Shown: positions 19,155-27,722 of the stretch, piece by piece | Numbering within the stretch: the stretch's first letter is position 1 | How the letters are laid out: each line of letters begins with the position of its first letter | Source: Winogradskyella bathintestinalis | GTDB taxonomy: Bacteria; Bacteroidota; Bacteroidia; Flavobacteriales; Flavobacteriaceae | DNA: 64,000 nucleotides | NCBI RefSeq assembly: GCF_030407435.1 | Contig: NZ_JASDDK010000001.1 | Coordinates: 496,001-560,000, forward strand | Direction: 5' to 3' | Notes under the pieces: model-generated | Databases searched by the model: none | Seen by the model: only the letters and a program-made list of their open reading frames with translations | Told to the model about the DNA's origin: nothing | Program-made: the position numbers and the translations under genes

Positions 19155-19715
19155 TCAAATCACATAAGCACCAAAAGAACCATGATAACTCAAACTAACT
19201 GGAATCTCTTCAGAATTAATTATAACAGATGGAATTCCTAATTCTGACTTTTTAAATTTTAAATCCAAAATTGAAACCTGAAACAACGTCGAAATTTCAT
19301 TCAACAATGTTTGTTTCATAATTTCACTTTGAATGTTTGTGATGTCAGATTTTAATCCAATCACTTTTGAAGTCATTTTAAAGTCTGAAATTCGGGCTTC
19401 AGACAAGATATAATTTGAAGTGTATTTAGTTTTAGTCTGGCATTTAAAGTTGTTATATCTTACTGTCCCATTTTCATTTTCGATGTGGCATTCAAAACCT
19501 TTTGGATTGTAGAATCGGCTTGGGTTTTGCTGAGTGTAGAGTTTGTATGATGCTTCTTTCATACTCCAAAGTCGCCAAACCATAAGGAATTTATTTTCAG
19601 AATTATAAATTAATTCTTGTTCTGCTTTAGTAAACAGCTTTTCTAAAAATCGAGGACGTTGCCAATTTGATGCGCTTTTTGCTTCTACCAAATCGACAAT
19701 GTCATTACCTACCAT
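19155..19715 (-). CDS. 4'-phosphopantetheinyl transferase superfamily protein
   Basis: 186 residues. GNDIVDL at the N-terminus and WSMKEASYK near residue 50 are the metal- and CoA-binding motifs of AcpS/Sfp-type transferases. It would attach phosphopantetheine to the ACP encoded immediately upstream; the two genes share one base in a TAATG junction. It is the last gene of the type III PKS cluster. Confidence 0.85.
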   Translation of the reverse strand: MVGNDIVDLVEAKSASNWQRPRFLEKLFTKAEQELIYNSENKFLMVWRLWSMKEASYKLYTQQNPSRFYNPKGFECHIENENGTVRYNNFKCQTKTKYTSNYILSEARISDFKMTSKVIGLKSDITNIQSEIMKQTLLNEISTLFQVSILDLKFKKSELGIPSVIINSEEIPVSLSYHGSFGAYVI

Positions 19716-19972
19716 TAACGTTCCAATTTCGCATTTATAATGTCCATGGCCGATTTTACATCGAGCATTTTTTCCATGTCTTCATTTTCTAATCGAATAT
19801 CGAATTCATCTTCAATATCAAGGATTATATCGACTAAGTTGGCCGAATTGATTTTTAAATCATTTACAAAATCAGTTTCTTCTGTTAAATTTTTAAAAGC
19901 TTCTTCATCTTGAATGTATGGTGCGATGATAGTTTTTAATTTAGGGATTAATTCGTCTTTTGTCATATTCAT
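19715..19972 (-). CDS. Acyl carrier protein of the type III PKS cluster
   Basis: 85 residues, acidic, with the ACP four-helix pattern. The attachment serine is Ser43 in LKINSANLVD. The usual DSL motif is changed to NSA, with Asn before Ser and Ala after it, which marks it as a specialised ACP rather than the fatty-acid AcpP. Helix 2 (ANLVDIILDIEDEF) is the partner-recognition helix. Coupled to the phosphopantetheinyl transferase gene. Confidence 0.9.
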   Translation of the reverse strand: MNMTKDELIPKLKTIIAPYIQDEEAFKNLTEETDFVNDLKINSANLVDIILDIEDEFDIRLENEDMEKMLDVKSAMDIINAKLER

Positions 19973-20081
19973 TTTTCACGAAGGTGGGCCCGACACTTCG
20001 AGATTTTTTAATTAAACTAATTTTCTATTGTAAAGTTAAGCAAAGTGTCGTGAATATTTAGACCTAGTACAATTTAAAAAC

Positions 20082-21362
20082 TTACGAAATTTTAATAAAC
20101 TTCCTAAAAACCACACACGCATTCACATCGCCAAAACCAAAACTCGCTTTGGCCAACACATCGAAATTAACATCGATTGCTTTCGTTGGGATTTTATCTG
20201 GTTTTACAGTAGATTCAATTTCGGGATGTAAATCGCTGCAATTTATATTAGGTGCCACAAATTGTTCTTTTAATTGAATTACACTTGCCACACATTCAAT
20301 CGCCCCTGCTGCAGCCAAACAATGGCCAATCATGGATTTCGTAGAATTTATATAGGGGAAATCGTTTCCTGTTCTATTTAAGGCTTTCGACCAATTTTCA
20401 ATTTCTAGACTGTCTTTTGAAGTGGCTGTTAAATGTCCATTAATCACTTGTACTTGATTGGATGTTATTCCTGAATTCTCTATGGCTTTCTCAATACAAC
20501 GCTGTACAGCTTCAGGATTTGGTGCCGTTAACGTGCCTCCTTGACGTTGACCTCCAGAATTTATTTCTCCGCCCAATACCTCAGCATATATTTTTGCACC
20601 ACGTTCTAAGGCACTGTCTAAAGATTCTATAACCATAGCTCCTGCTCCACTGCCTGGCACAAATCCTGTTGCGGTGGCACTCATTGGTCGAGAGCCTTCT
20701 TCAGGGTTTTCATTATGTTTATAAGTCATTACTCGCATGGCATCAAAACCTCCCCAAATGTATGGACCGTGATCACTACAACTGCCTACTAGCATGCGTT
20801 TCGTTTTGCCGTTGATAATGCGGTCATAGCCCATTAGTAACGCTTCTGTTCCTGTAGTGCAAGCTGATGAATTAGTGGTTACCTGATTTCCTAAGCCCAA
20901 CATGCCACTGAGATACGCACTCACACCACTAGCCATAGTTTGCAACACAACGGTGCTTCCTAAGCGTCTTACATTCCCTTCGTCTAAACTGTAAATGGCT
21001 TCACGAAACTTCTCAACTCCAGAGGTTCCTGTTCCGAAAATAAGTCCTGTGTCGTAGTCGAGTTTACTTTCAGGATTCATATCAAAACCTGCATCTTTCC
21101 ATGCGTCAATGCCTGCCATACATCCATATAAAATTCCGGAGCTGTTGAATCCTCTTAATTGTAAATCGGTAAAATAGACTGAAATTTTATCTTTTGAAAT
21201 TTGAGGTATGCCTCCAATCTGACACGAAAAATTGAGGTCTTTCAAATCTTGATGAAATGTGATCCCTGATTTTCCTTGTTTTAAGGCATTAGTGAAATCG
21301 GCAACTCCAACTCCGTTTGGTGCTACTACGCCTAAGCCTGTTATAACTACTCTTTTTTTCAT
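20082..21362 (-). CDS. Beta-ketoacyl-ACP synthase (KAS I/II type)
   Basis: 426 residues from the ATG at 21362, beginning MKKRVVITGLGVVAPNG. A TTG at 21368 adds only two residues and is unlikely. The catalytic Cys168 is in NSSACTTG, the first His310 in NGHLTATSKDS and the second His347 in SMIGHCLAAAGA. The first His motif departs from the usual HGTGT-GD form, which suggests a specialised condensing enzyme. It would elongate the acyl chain on the cluster ACP that primes the type III PKS. It lies between the dehydratase and the ACP genes. Confidence 0.9.
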   Translation of the reverse strand: MKKRVVITGLGVVAPNGVGVADFTNALKQGKSGITFHQDLKDLNFSCQIGGIPQISKDKISVYFTDLQLRGFNSSGILYGCMAGIDAWKDAGFDMNPESKLDYDTGLIFGTGTSGVEKFREAIYSLDEGNVRRLGSTVVLQTMASGVSAYLSGMLGLGNQVTTNSSACTTGTEALLMGYDRIINGKTKRMLVGSCSDHGPYIWGGFDAMRVMTYKHNENPEEGSRPMSATATGFVPGSGAGAMVIESLDSALERGAKIYAEVLGGEINSGGQRQGGTLTAPNPEAVQRCIEKAIENSGITSNQVQVINGHLTATSKDSLEIENWSKALNRTGNDFPYINSTKSMIGHCLAAAGAIECVASVIQLKEQFVAPNINCSDLHPEIESTVKPDKIPTKAIDVNFDVLAKASFGFGDVNACVVFRKFIKIS

Positions 21363-21477
21363 CCACAATTGTGCGAAAGCCGTCCCGAAACGTAGGGATT
21401 ATTACTTAAACTTAAAATTTTTCTATGTTCTACAAAACTATAAAATGTGTTATTAAACCCTCAGTTCGGCTTCTCAA

Positions 21478-21936
21478 TTATGAGATTTCTGCCTTCGCAA
21501 GAATTTGTGCCATTCCAGAAATAAAACCCCTACAAATCAATTCTCCTTTCTCATTCATCATCCTCACCTTACACTTCAACTTATTAAACCGAAACACATC
21601 TTTTTCTGAAATAACTGTCACCTTTTCATTAGGTAAAACCGGTAAGTAAAAATCCATTTGATGTGATGTTAACGCAATTTTCGGTGAGCTAAAATTATTT
21701 AATTCTTCTTTTAATAAATAAATACCAAAACACACCAAACCAATTTGCGCCATACATTCTGTTAGAATTACTCCTGGAGTGACGGGATTATTTTTAAAAT
21801 GCCCTTGATAAAAAAATTCGTTTGTTTTAAAAGTATAATGGCCCGTAATTTCGTTTTCTGAAACGGAATCGATACCATCAACGAATAAGAATGGTTTTTG
21901 ATAAGGTAAGTATGTTATAATTTGGCTTTTATTCAT
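21478..21936 (-). CDS. 3-hydroxyacyl-ACP dehydratase (FabZ-like hotdog)
   Basis: 152 residues. The FabA/FabZ active site is visible: His46 in FFYQGHFKNNPVTPGV and Glu60 in ILTECMAQIG. It removes water from 3-hydroxyacyl-ACP. Placed between the type III PKS and the ketosynthase, it probably serves the cluster's own acyl-chain builder rather than bulk fatty-acid synthesis. A matching dedicated ketoreductase is not present in the window and may come from the housekeeping pathway. Confidence 0.85.
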   Translation of the reverse strand: MNKSQIITYLPYQKPFLFVDGIDSVSENEITGHYTFKTNEFFYQGHFKNNPVTPGVILTECMAQIGLVCFGIYLLKEELNNFSSPKIALTSHQMDFYLPVLPNEKVTVISEKDVFRFNKLKCKVRMMNEKGELICRGFISGMAQILAKAEIS

Positions 21937-22023
21937 TATTTGAAAATCAATTGATTTTATAGATAATTTTTACGCAATACAATCTTAAGATACATTAAAA
22001 TTTACTTTTTAATATTTAAATTT

Positions 22024-23076
22024 TTACCACTCTAACAAAACACGCTGCGCAGAAAAACCAGGCCCAAAACTGAGCATAATTCCTTTATCACCTTTGGGCA
22101 ATTTCCTATCCATAAATCGTTCTAAAACATACAGCACCGTGGCACTGCTCATGTTGCCATATAGTCTTAACACCTCTTTGGTATCATCTATATTTTTACC
22201 TAAATCGCCAAACAATTCTTCTACGGTTTGTACTATTTTTTTACCTCCAGGATGAAATACCAAATGGTTAATATCTCCAATGGATAAATTATTTCGCTCT
22301 AAAAACGGATGAATAATATTTGGAAAATGATTGGCAATAGTTTGCGGTACCGATTGATCTAATACCATTTGCAAGCCGCTGTTTTTTAATTTAAACCCCA
22401 TCATGTGTTCGGCATCATAAAAATGATACATGGCTTCGTCTATAATTTCTGGTCCTTCTTCATTTTCGTAAGACGATAGGATTACGCTTGCACACCCATC
22501 ACCAAATATGGCAGCACTCACAATATTAACCATAGAATAATCCTCGAGCTGAAAGGTGGCCGTTGGCGATTCTACCGCAATGATTGCAGCGCGTTTATCT
22601 GGATTCGCTTTTAAAAAATTTTTAGCATATATGATTCCAGAAACTCCTGCCGCACAACCCATTTCCGTAACTGGCAAGCGCACTATATCTTGTTTCATTT
22701 TTAAGTTATTAATCAAAAAGGCATCTAATGACGGAATCGTAATACCTGTGCAACTTACCGTTATAATATAATCAATATCAGTAGGTTCTAAATTGGCTTT
22801 CTTTAAAGCTTTTATCAAACTAGCCTCGGCTAATTTTATAGATTCTTTGGTATAGATGTCGTTCTTTTCTTCAAAAGAAGTCATTAAAAATACCTCTTCT
22901 GGATTCATAATAGAATAGCGTCTATCTACTGCAGCATTCTCGAAAATCTTTAAGACTTTTCGTTTAAAACGCTCCTCTTTACTATCTAACCATAATTCAA
23001 CAAAAGGTAAAATATCTTTGGTCTCTCTCGTGTATTTTGGTAGTTGTTTGGCTACTGCTGTTATTTTTACGCTCAT
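22024..23076 (-). CDS. Type III polyketide synthase (chalcone/stilbene synthase family)
   Basis: 350 residues, the normal length. The catalytic triad is complete: Cys141 in EMGCAAGVSG, His275 in VFHPGGKK and Asn308 in LYGNMSSATV. The C-terminal GFGPG loop is seen as SFGPGFSAQ. Type III synthases extend a starter acyl group with malonyl-CoA and cyclise it to resorcinols or pyrones. The neighbours (methyltransferase, FAD oxidoreductase, ACP, ketosynthase, dehydratase) suggest a lipid-chain starter and a tailored phenolic lipid or quinone as product. This is inference from context. Confidence 0.92.
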   Translation of the reverse strand: MSVKITAVAKQLPKYTRETKDILPFVELWLDSKEERFKRKVLKIFENAAVDRRYSIMNPEEVFLMTSFEEKNDIYTKESIKLAEASLIKALKKANLEPTDIDYIITVSCTGITIPSLDAFLINNLKMKQDIVRLPVTEMGCAAGVSGIIYAKNFLKANPDKRAAIIAVESPTATFQLEDYSMVNIVSAAIFGDGCASVILSSYENEEGPEIIDEAMYHFYDAEHMMGFKLKNSGLQMVLDQSVPQTIANHFPNIIHPFLERNNLSIGDINHLVFHPGGKKIVQTVEELFGDLGKNIDDTKEVLRLYGNMSSATVLYVLERFMDRKLPKGDKGIMLSFGPGFSAQRVLLEW

Positions 23077-23241
23077 ACCTTCTTACTGCTACGGCAGAAA
23101 TATTTTTGATTAATATTTCCCCTTTTTTTTCATTTTATAATCCTTTAGAAGCTTTATATACTAGCTTTAAAACAAAAAAATATTCTTTCTCATTGATTAA
23201 TAAGAGAATAATAATCTTTAATATATAGAATTTATTTATTT

Positions 23242-23961
23242 CTAGTGGATTCTCCCGAAAATAATCCATTGATAACGAAATGCCCATCTCCACCGGATTT
23301 TAGATTTAACATTCAACTGTGTTGAAAATTGCTCTAAATCTTTTCGCTTAAACGCTCTTAATATAGATGTTAATCCATCTTGAACGATCATATGGTTTGA
23401 AATAGTCAACCCTAATAATTTAAACAAAATATACGCTAATTTGCTACGTTGCAAATCGTTGATTACAATTCCGAGATTAGAATATTTCGAAAGATCCTTT
23501 AATATTTTGACGATATCTTCATCTTTAAAATGATGTAGAAACAAGGTGGTTAGCGCAATATCAAAATTTATATTTTTAAATTCTTCAGAAAAAATATCAA
23601 TCGTTTTAAAGCTCAATTCTGGAAAATTGGCTGATAGTTCAGTAGCATAAGCAATAGCATCTTCATTAGCATCAATACCAATTAATTGAAAGTTATACCG
23701 ATGCTTACGGCCATATTTTGCAACTAATCTTAATATGTCTCCATGACCACAACCTAAATCAATTATTGTATAAATTTTATCTTTCGGCTGATTAAGCATT
23801 AATTGGTCTATACCATTTAATGTTATTTGATTACCGCCCAACCATTTATTTATATTTCCAAGCTTATCCAAGGTGTCCCGAAGCAATTCCCCTTTCAAGG
23901 TAAAATCGTCCATGATTTCGGTCTTATTACTGCGAAATGTGGTATCTATAAATATACTCAT
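23242..23961 (-). CDS. SAM-dependent methyltransferase (class I)
   Basis: 239 residues. Motif I is IDLGCGHGDILRLVAKYG near residue 69, an acidic loop follows (LIGIDANEDA), and the post-motif segment is FDIALTTLFLHHF. The C-terminus is arginine- and tryptophan-rich (KIRWRWAFRYQWI). The gene overlaps the upstream FAD oxidoreductase by four bases (ATGA), so the pair is translationally coupled. By context it methylates the type III PKS product (O- or C-methylation not decidable). Confidence 0.85.
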   Translation of the reverse strand: MSIFIDTTFRSNKTEIMDDFTLKGELLRDTLDKLGNINKWLGGNQITLNGIDQLMLNQPKDKIYTIIDLGCGHGDILRLVAKYGRKHRYNFQLIGIDANEDAIAYATELSANFPELSFKTIDIFSEEFKNINFDIALTTLFLHHFKDEDIVKILKDLSKYSNLGIVINDLQRSKLAYILFKLLGLTISNHMIVQDGLTSILRAFKRKDLEQFSTQLNVKSKIRWRWAFRYQWIIFGRIH

Positions 23962-25085
23962 TTGATTTTCATCGGTTTACCATGTGTCATTTTTATTACT
24001 AATGGCATTAAATATGGCATCACGTTTAAAACAGTTAACAGTTTTGAGGCTAACCAGTTTTGCCTAAATAAATAAGCAATGATGTGGCCGACTTTCAGTC
24101 GCATCCCAAACGTTTTTTTCCAACGTTCAGTATACGTGTTTTCTAATGTTTGGCGTGATACAATTTTTCCATGAAGATAATCAATAATCAATTGCGATGC
24201 TAATTGTGCGCTTCTAATCGCCATGCCCATACCGTTTCCACATAATGGATGAATCATGCCCGCCGTATCTCCACACATAATAATATGGTTCTCAACAGGT
24301 TTTTTGGTCTTGAATGAGATCTGACTTATGGTTAAAGGCTTCTCAAATTCTGGTTTCGAGTTTTTAAAAATCGCTTTTAATGCTGAATTTTTAAACAGGA
24401 CTTCTTCTTGAAACGTTTCAATGTCCTTATATTTTTTGAAAGATTCGAAATTGGTTATATAACATAGATTGATGTGATCGCTTTCTACTTTTGACACTCC
24501 ACAATAACCACCTTTAAAATTATGAAGTGCAACCATGTCTTCCGGGAAATCTCCAGAAAAATGCATTTTAACTCCTAAATAAGGCGATTTTTTTTTGATG
24601 AATTTTCGGTTGAAATGTACATCTAAATTTGAACGTTTGCCATAAGCACCAATCACAATTTTTGTGTGAAGAATTTGTTGAGTTTTGGTTTCAACTTGAA
24701 AGATATCATCTTTAAACTTTACATCTAGTACCGAATCTTTAACCACTTCCACTCCATTTTTAAGTGCTAATTGGTATAATTGAAAATCTAATTCATATCG
24801 GCTCATTCCAAAACCACCAAGGGGTAATTTCGCTGTAATACGGTTGTTGCTGTGGGTTGTTAATTTAAAATTTGAAATTTGTTTAGCCCCGTGTTCAAAG
24901 GGATTGAAACCGAGATAATTTAAATACGGTAAGACTTCATTTGATATATATTCTCCACATACTTTATGTTTTGGATATTCGTTTTTCTCAATCAATAAAA
25001 CATTGAAATTTGCTTTTGATAAATGAATAGCACTAGTTAAACCTGCTAAACCACCTCCAATAATAATCACATCGCACTGTTGCAT
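23958..25085 (-). CDS. FAD-dependent oxidoreductase (geranylgeranyl-reductase/UbiH-like)
   Basis: 375 residues. The N-terminal FAD fold is VIIIGGGLAGLTSAIHL, a KVCGEYIS segment follows, and the second FAD motif is MCGDTAGMIHPLCGNGMGMAIRS. This is the architecture of aromatic-ring hydroxylases, flavin-dependent tailoring enzymes and geranylgeranyl reductases. It is the first gene of the minus-strand cluster. A ring hydroxylase turning a resorcinol into a quinone is the expected role in a type III PKS cluster, but reduction of a lipid chain cannot be excluded. Confidence 0.85.
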   Translation of the reverse strand: MQQCDVIIIGGGLAGLTSAIHLSKANFNVLLIEKNEYPKHKVCGEYISNEVLPYLNYLGFNPFEHGAKQISNFKLTTHSNNRITAKLPLGGFGMSRYELDFQLYQLALKNGVEVVKDSVLDVKFKDDIFQVETKTQQILHTKIVIGAYGKRSNLDVHFNRKFIKKKSPYLGVKMHFSGDFPEDMVALHNFKGGYCGVSKVESDHINLCYITNFESFKKYKDIETFQEEVLFKNSALKAIFKNSKPEFEKPLTISQISFKTKKPVENHIIMCGDTAGMIHPLCGNGMGMAIRSAQLASQLIIDYLHGKIVSRQTLENTYTERWKKTFGMRLKVGHIIAYLFRQNWLASKLLTVLNVMPYLMPLVIKMTHGKPMKIK

Positions 25086-25212
25086 TGTCCTTTAAAGTTC
25101 TTGAAAGTAGGCAACACTTATTTTTTCGGTATCGCTTATTAAAACTGTGATGTGAAGTTAAGCTAGAAATGAGACAAAAGGAATAGGTTTAACGTTTTTC
25201 TATTGCACGCGT

Positions 25213-25665
25213 TCAAATTATGTCTAGAATTGTAAATTCAGTTTCCCTAAATCGAACCGTATCATTAACGCATTTCGAAATTAACAATTGTGCAATTGGT
25301 GTTGCTGCTGAAATCGCAAAATAAGAATTGTATTCTACTTCTATTTTACCAGCACTAATAGAAATAAAGTAGTTGGCTCCTGTTGTTTTTACCACGGAAC
25401 CTAAAGTCACTTTTTGATAGTTTGATGCAGGATTTATTTTCTGAAGGATTTGCTTTTGTTTTTCAATTTCGGCCAATTGGTTACCTGCTTTTTCGCGTTC
25501 TAATTGCAGCATAGCGCGACCTGTTTCGTGCTTATCTCCAGCACTACTTTTGGTTTCGGCTTGTAATGCGTTTTGAAGGTCTGAAATCGTTTGATTTACA
25601 ATGGTTAATCGCGCTTCCAAAAATTCCACACATTGATTGTATAACTTTGTTTTTATAGAACTCAT
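25213..25665 (-). CDS. GreA/GreB-family-like protein
   Basis: 150 residues. The N-terminal 80 residues form a helical hairpin with the GreA-like patch GDKHETGRAMLQLEREKAGNQ. The C-terminal half is a small beta domain (VTLGSVVKTTGANYFISIS) like the FKBP-type domain of Gre factors. Gre factors bind the RNA polymerase secondary channel and rescue backtracked complexes. The acidic tip residues are not clearly conserved, so it may be a Gre-related regulator rather than a true cleavage factor. Confidence 0.65.
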   Translation of the reverse strand: MSSIKTKLYNQCVEFLEARLTIVNQTISDLQNALQAETKSSAGDKHETGRAMLQLEREKAGNQLAEIEKQKQILQKINPASNYQKVTLGSVVKTTGANYFISISAGKIEVEYNSYFAISAATPIAQLLISKCVNDTVRFRETEFTILDII

Positions 25666-25677
25666 TTGACCTATTTA

Positions 25678-26361
25678 TTAATCAGAATTCAAATTAAATT
25701 TTCCATAAAATCGCATCTGCTTAACAATCCATTGTTTTCGGCCTTGAATATATACCGAAGCCGGATTTGCCTTGTAATTTCTTGGATTTGGTAATATTGC
25801 AATAATAGCTGCGGCTTCTTGTGCACTCAGATTCGCAGCCGATTTTTTGAACCAGTATTGCGCTGCTGCCTCTGTTCCATAAATACCATTTCCCATTTCA
25901 ATACTGTTTAAATAGACTTCGAGAATCCGCTCTTTACTCCAAAATATTTCAATTAAAAATGTAAAGTACGTTTCTAACCCTTTCCGTAACCATGAACGAT
26001 CTGGCCATAAGAACACATTTTTTGCGGTTTGCTGGCTAATAGTACTTCCGCCTTTAATGTGTTTTCCCTGTTTATTGTACTCGTAAGCTTTTTCAATAGC
26101 TTTAATATCAAAACCGTTGTGTTCCATAAACTTTTGGTCTTCGCTACAGATGGCAGCAAGTTGTATGTGCTTCGAAATATTATCTATAGCCACCCAATTG
26201 TGTTCCCATTTGGTTTTGGTAGCTTTTGTGTCTTCGAAATAACGAATAACCATTAACGGAGTTACAGGCACAGGTACATATTTAAATAGCACCACCAAAC
26301 CTACAGAAAGGACAATACTCCAAAGTAATATTTTAATGAAAAATCGAAATATTCGCTTCAT
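25678..26361 (-). CDS. mtgA: Monofunctional biosynthetic peptidoglycan transglycosylase
   Basis: 227 residues. One N-terminal membrane helix (about 8-28) is followed by a GT51 domain: Glu74 in CSEDQKFMEHNGFD is the catalytic base, then KGGSTISQQTAKN, and KERILEVYLNSIEMGNGIYG carries the second acidic residue. It polymerises lipid II glycan strands without a transpeptidase domain. It follows the FAD oxidoreductase gene by three bases, so they are co-transcribed. Confidence 0.94.
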   Translation of the reverse strand: MKRIFRFFIKILLWSIVLSVGLVVLFKYVPVPVTPLMVIRYFEDTKATKTKWEHNWVAIDNISKHIQLAAICSEDQKFMEHNGFDIKAIEKAYEYNKQGKHIKGGSTISQQTAKNVFLWPDRSWLRKGLETYFTFLIEIFWSKERILEVYLNSIEMGNGIYGTEAAAQYWFKKSAANLSAQEAAAIIAILPNPRNYKANPASVYIQGRKQWIVKQMRFYGKFNLNSD

Positions 26362-26364
26362 AAG

Positions 26365-27480
26365 TTATTCTACGAGTTCTGCTAGTTCTTTACCTATAAT
26401 ACTGCCAATTGCAACTCCCATGCCTCCTAATCGTACTCCACAAAATACGTTATTTGATAATTGTTTTACTATTGGTTTCTTCTTTTTGCCTACTCCCATA
26501 ATTCCAGACCAGCGATGTTCTATCTCAAAATTTGTGTTAGGTAAAATTGTAGTTTTGAGTAACGCTTCGAGTTTCTTTTGAATGATTTCCGTTTGTCCAA
26601 ATTCCGTAGTTTCTTCGGTTTTAAAATCCAAATTTCGTCCACCCCCAAGCAATATTCTATTATCAATATTTCTAAAATAGTAAAATCCTTCGTCCAAATG
26701 AAACGTGCCTTTAATAGGTAAGTTATTAATTGGTTTTGTTATTACTACTTGCGCCCGAGCTGGGTTTACCTTGGGAATATTCAATTGACTAGCAAATCCA
26801 TTAGTGGCAATACATAACTTTTTGGTACTAAAGTTGAAATGGTTTGTTTTAAGTTTTACCGAATTTATATCTTCAGAAAAGGCATCTATCGTTGTGTTAT
26901 TTAAAATTTTTATATCTAAGGCTTGAACTTTATTCAATAACGCGTTCATCATTTTTCCTGTATCAATTTGTCCTTCAAAAGAGTTGAAACTACAGTTTGA
27001 TTTTATATGTTTAAAACCAAACATATTCTTTCTAAAAGAAAACACTTCTGTATTGAAAATAGGGTTTAACAGATGGTTAATCGCTTTTAGATTATCTACA
27101 CAGGTACAATAAAGTTTTTCATTAGCATCTGAAAATAATTCATACCCGCCCAAATTCTGATAATCTATGGATCTATCACCTAGCGTTTTTCTAAGCAATT
27201 GGAGTCCGTTTATACGGTTTTGAATAAGATTTAGTACCTCTTCTTCAGTATGATATTTTAAATCATCTATTATTTCACTTAAACTGCCGAAACAAGCAAA
27301 ACCAGCATTTTTAGTACTAGCTCCCTGTGGAAGAATTCCTTTTTCTATAATTACAATTTTAGCTTTAGGAAAGCGATTCTTCAATTGTAGAGCACAACTA
27401 AGCCCTACAATACCGCTCCCGACAATTGTAAAATCAATGTGAGATAACCAATTTTTTATTTCCCAATACGATAGATTCAT
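26365..27480 (-). CDS. FAD-dependent oxidoreductase (D-amino-acid oxidase/glycine oxidase-like)
   Basis: 371 residues. The FAD fold is FTIVGSGIVGLSCALQL, then GASTKNAGFACFG, and the C-terminal FAD contact is CGVRLGGMGVAIG. This is the DAO superfamily, whose members oxidise amines or amino acids. The lead MNLSYWEIKNWLSHID is needed because there is no later Met before the Rossmann fold. Unusually, a terminator-like hairpin lies just upstream of the start codon (see 27486). Operon with mtgA. Confidence 0.8.
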   Translation of the reverse strand: MNLSYWEIKNWLSHIDFTIVGSGIVGLSCALQLKNRFPKAKIVIIEKGILPQGASTKNAGFACFGSLSEIIDDLKYHTEEEVLNLIQNRINGLQLLRKTLGDRSIDYQNLGGYELFSDANEKLYCTCVDNLKAINHLLNPIFNTEVFSFRKNMFGFKHIKSNCSFNSFEGQIDTGKMMNALLNKVQALDIKILNNTTIDAFSEDINSVKLKTNHFNFSTKKLCIATNGFASQLNIPKVNPARAQVVITKPINNLPIKGTFHLDEGFYYFRNIDNRILLGGGRNLDFKTEETTEFGQTEIIQKKLEALLKTTILPNTNFEIEHRWSGIMGVGKKKKPIVKQLSNNVFCGVRLGGMGVAIGSIIGKELAELVE

Positions 27481-27485
27481 AACAC

Positions 27486-27514
27486 AAAAAAAAGCTCCAG
27501 ATTAAGGAGCTTTT
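27486..27514 (-). terminator. Terminator-like hairpin immediately before an ORF start
   Basis: On the minus strand AAAAGCTCC, a seven-base loop and GGAGCTTTT form a perfect nine-base-pair stem, followed by a run of Ts that ends only a few bases before the ATG at 27480. The GGAG of the right arm is the only Shine-Dalgarno-like sequence for the FAD oxidoreductase. The hairpin could end a short RNA made from 27515-27690 or act as an attenuator for the downstream gene. Confidence 0.7.
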
Positions 27515-27689
27515 AAATATAATTAATATTATTATTCTAGAACTATTTTTCTTGGTGACTTTCTGTGCTCAGTCTGTTATTGTTAACAAATATGTAAAAG
27601 TTAACCTATTTAGTTTTAAAACCTGACAACGTATAATAGTCTAATTTTCAATCTATAATTTCTTTAATAAAAAAGAAAAAATAGGCCTA

Positions 27690-27719
27690 AAAAAACCCAA
27701 GCGTATTAGCTTGGGTTGA
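27690..27719 (-). terminator. Rho-independent terminator after accC
   Basis: On the minus strand, AACCCAAGC with a six-base loop and GCTTGGGTT form a perfect nine-base-pair stem followed by a run of Ts. It begins four bases after the accC stop. Confidence 0.9.
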
Positions 27720-27722
27720 TAT

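Noticed and set aside
27563..27690. SRP RNA, tRNA or 6S RNA in the gap before the terminator-like hairpin
   Set aside because: No tRNA arms, no SRP GNAR loop region and no 6S-like long bubble are visible; only the hairpin itself is supported.
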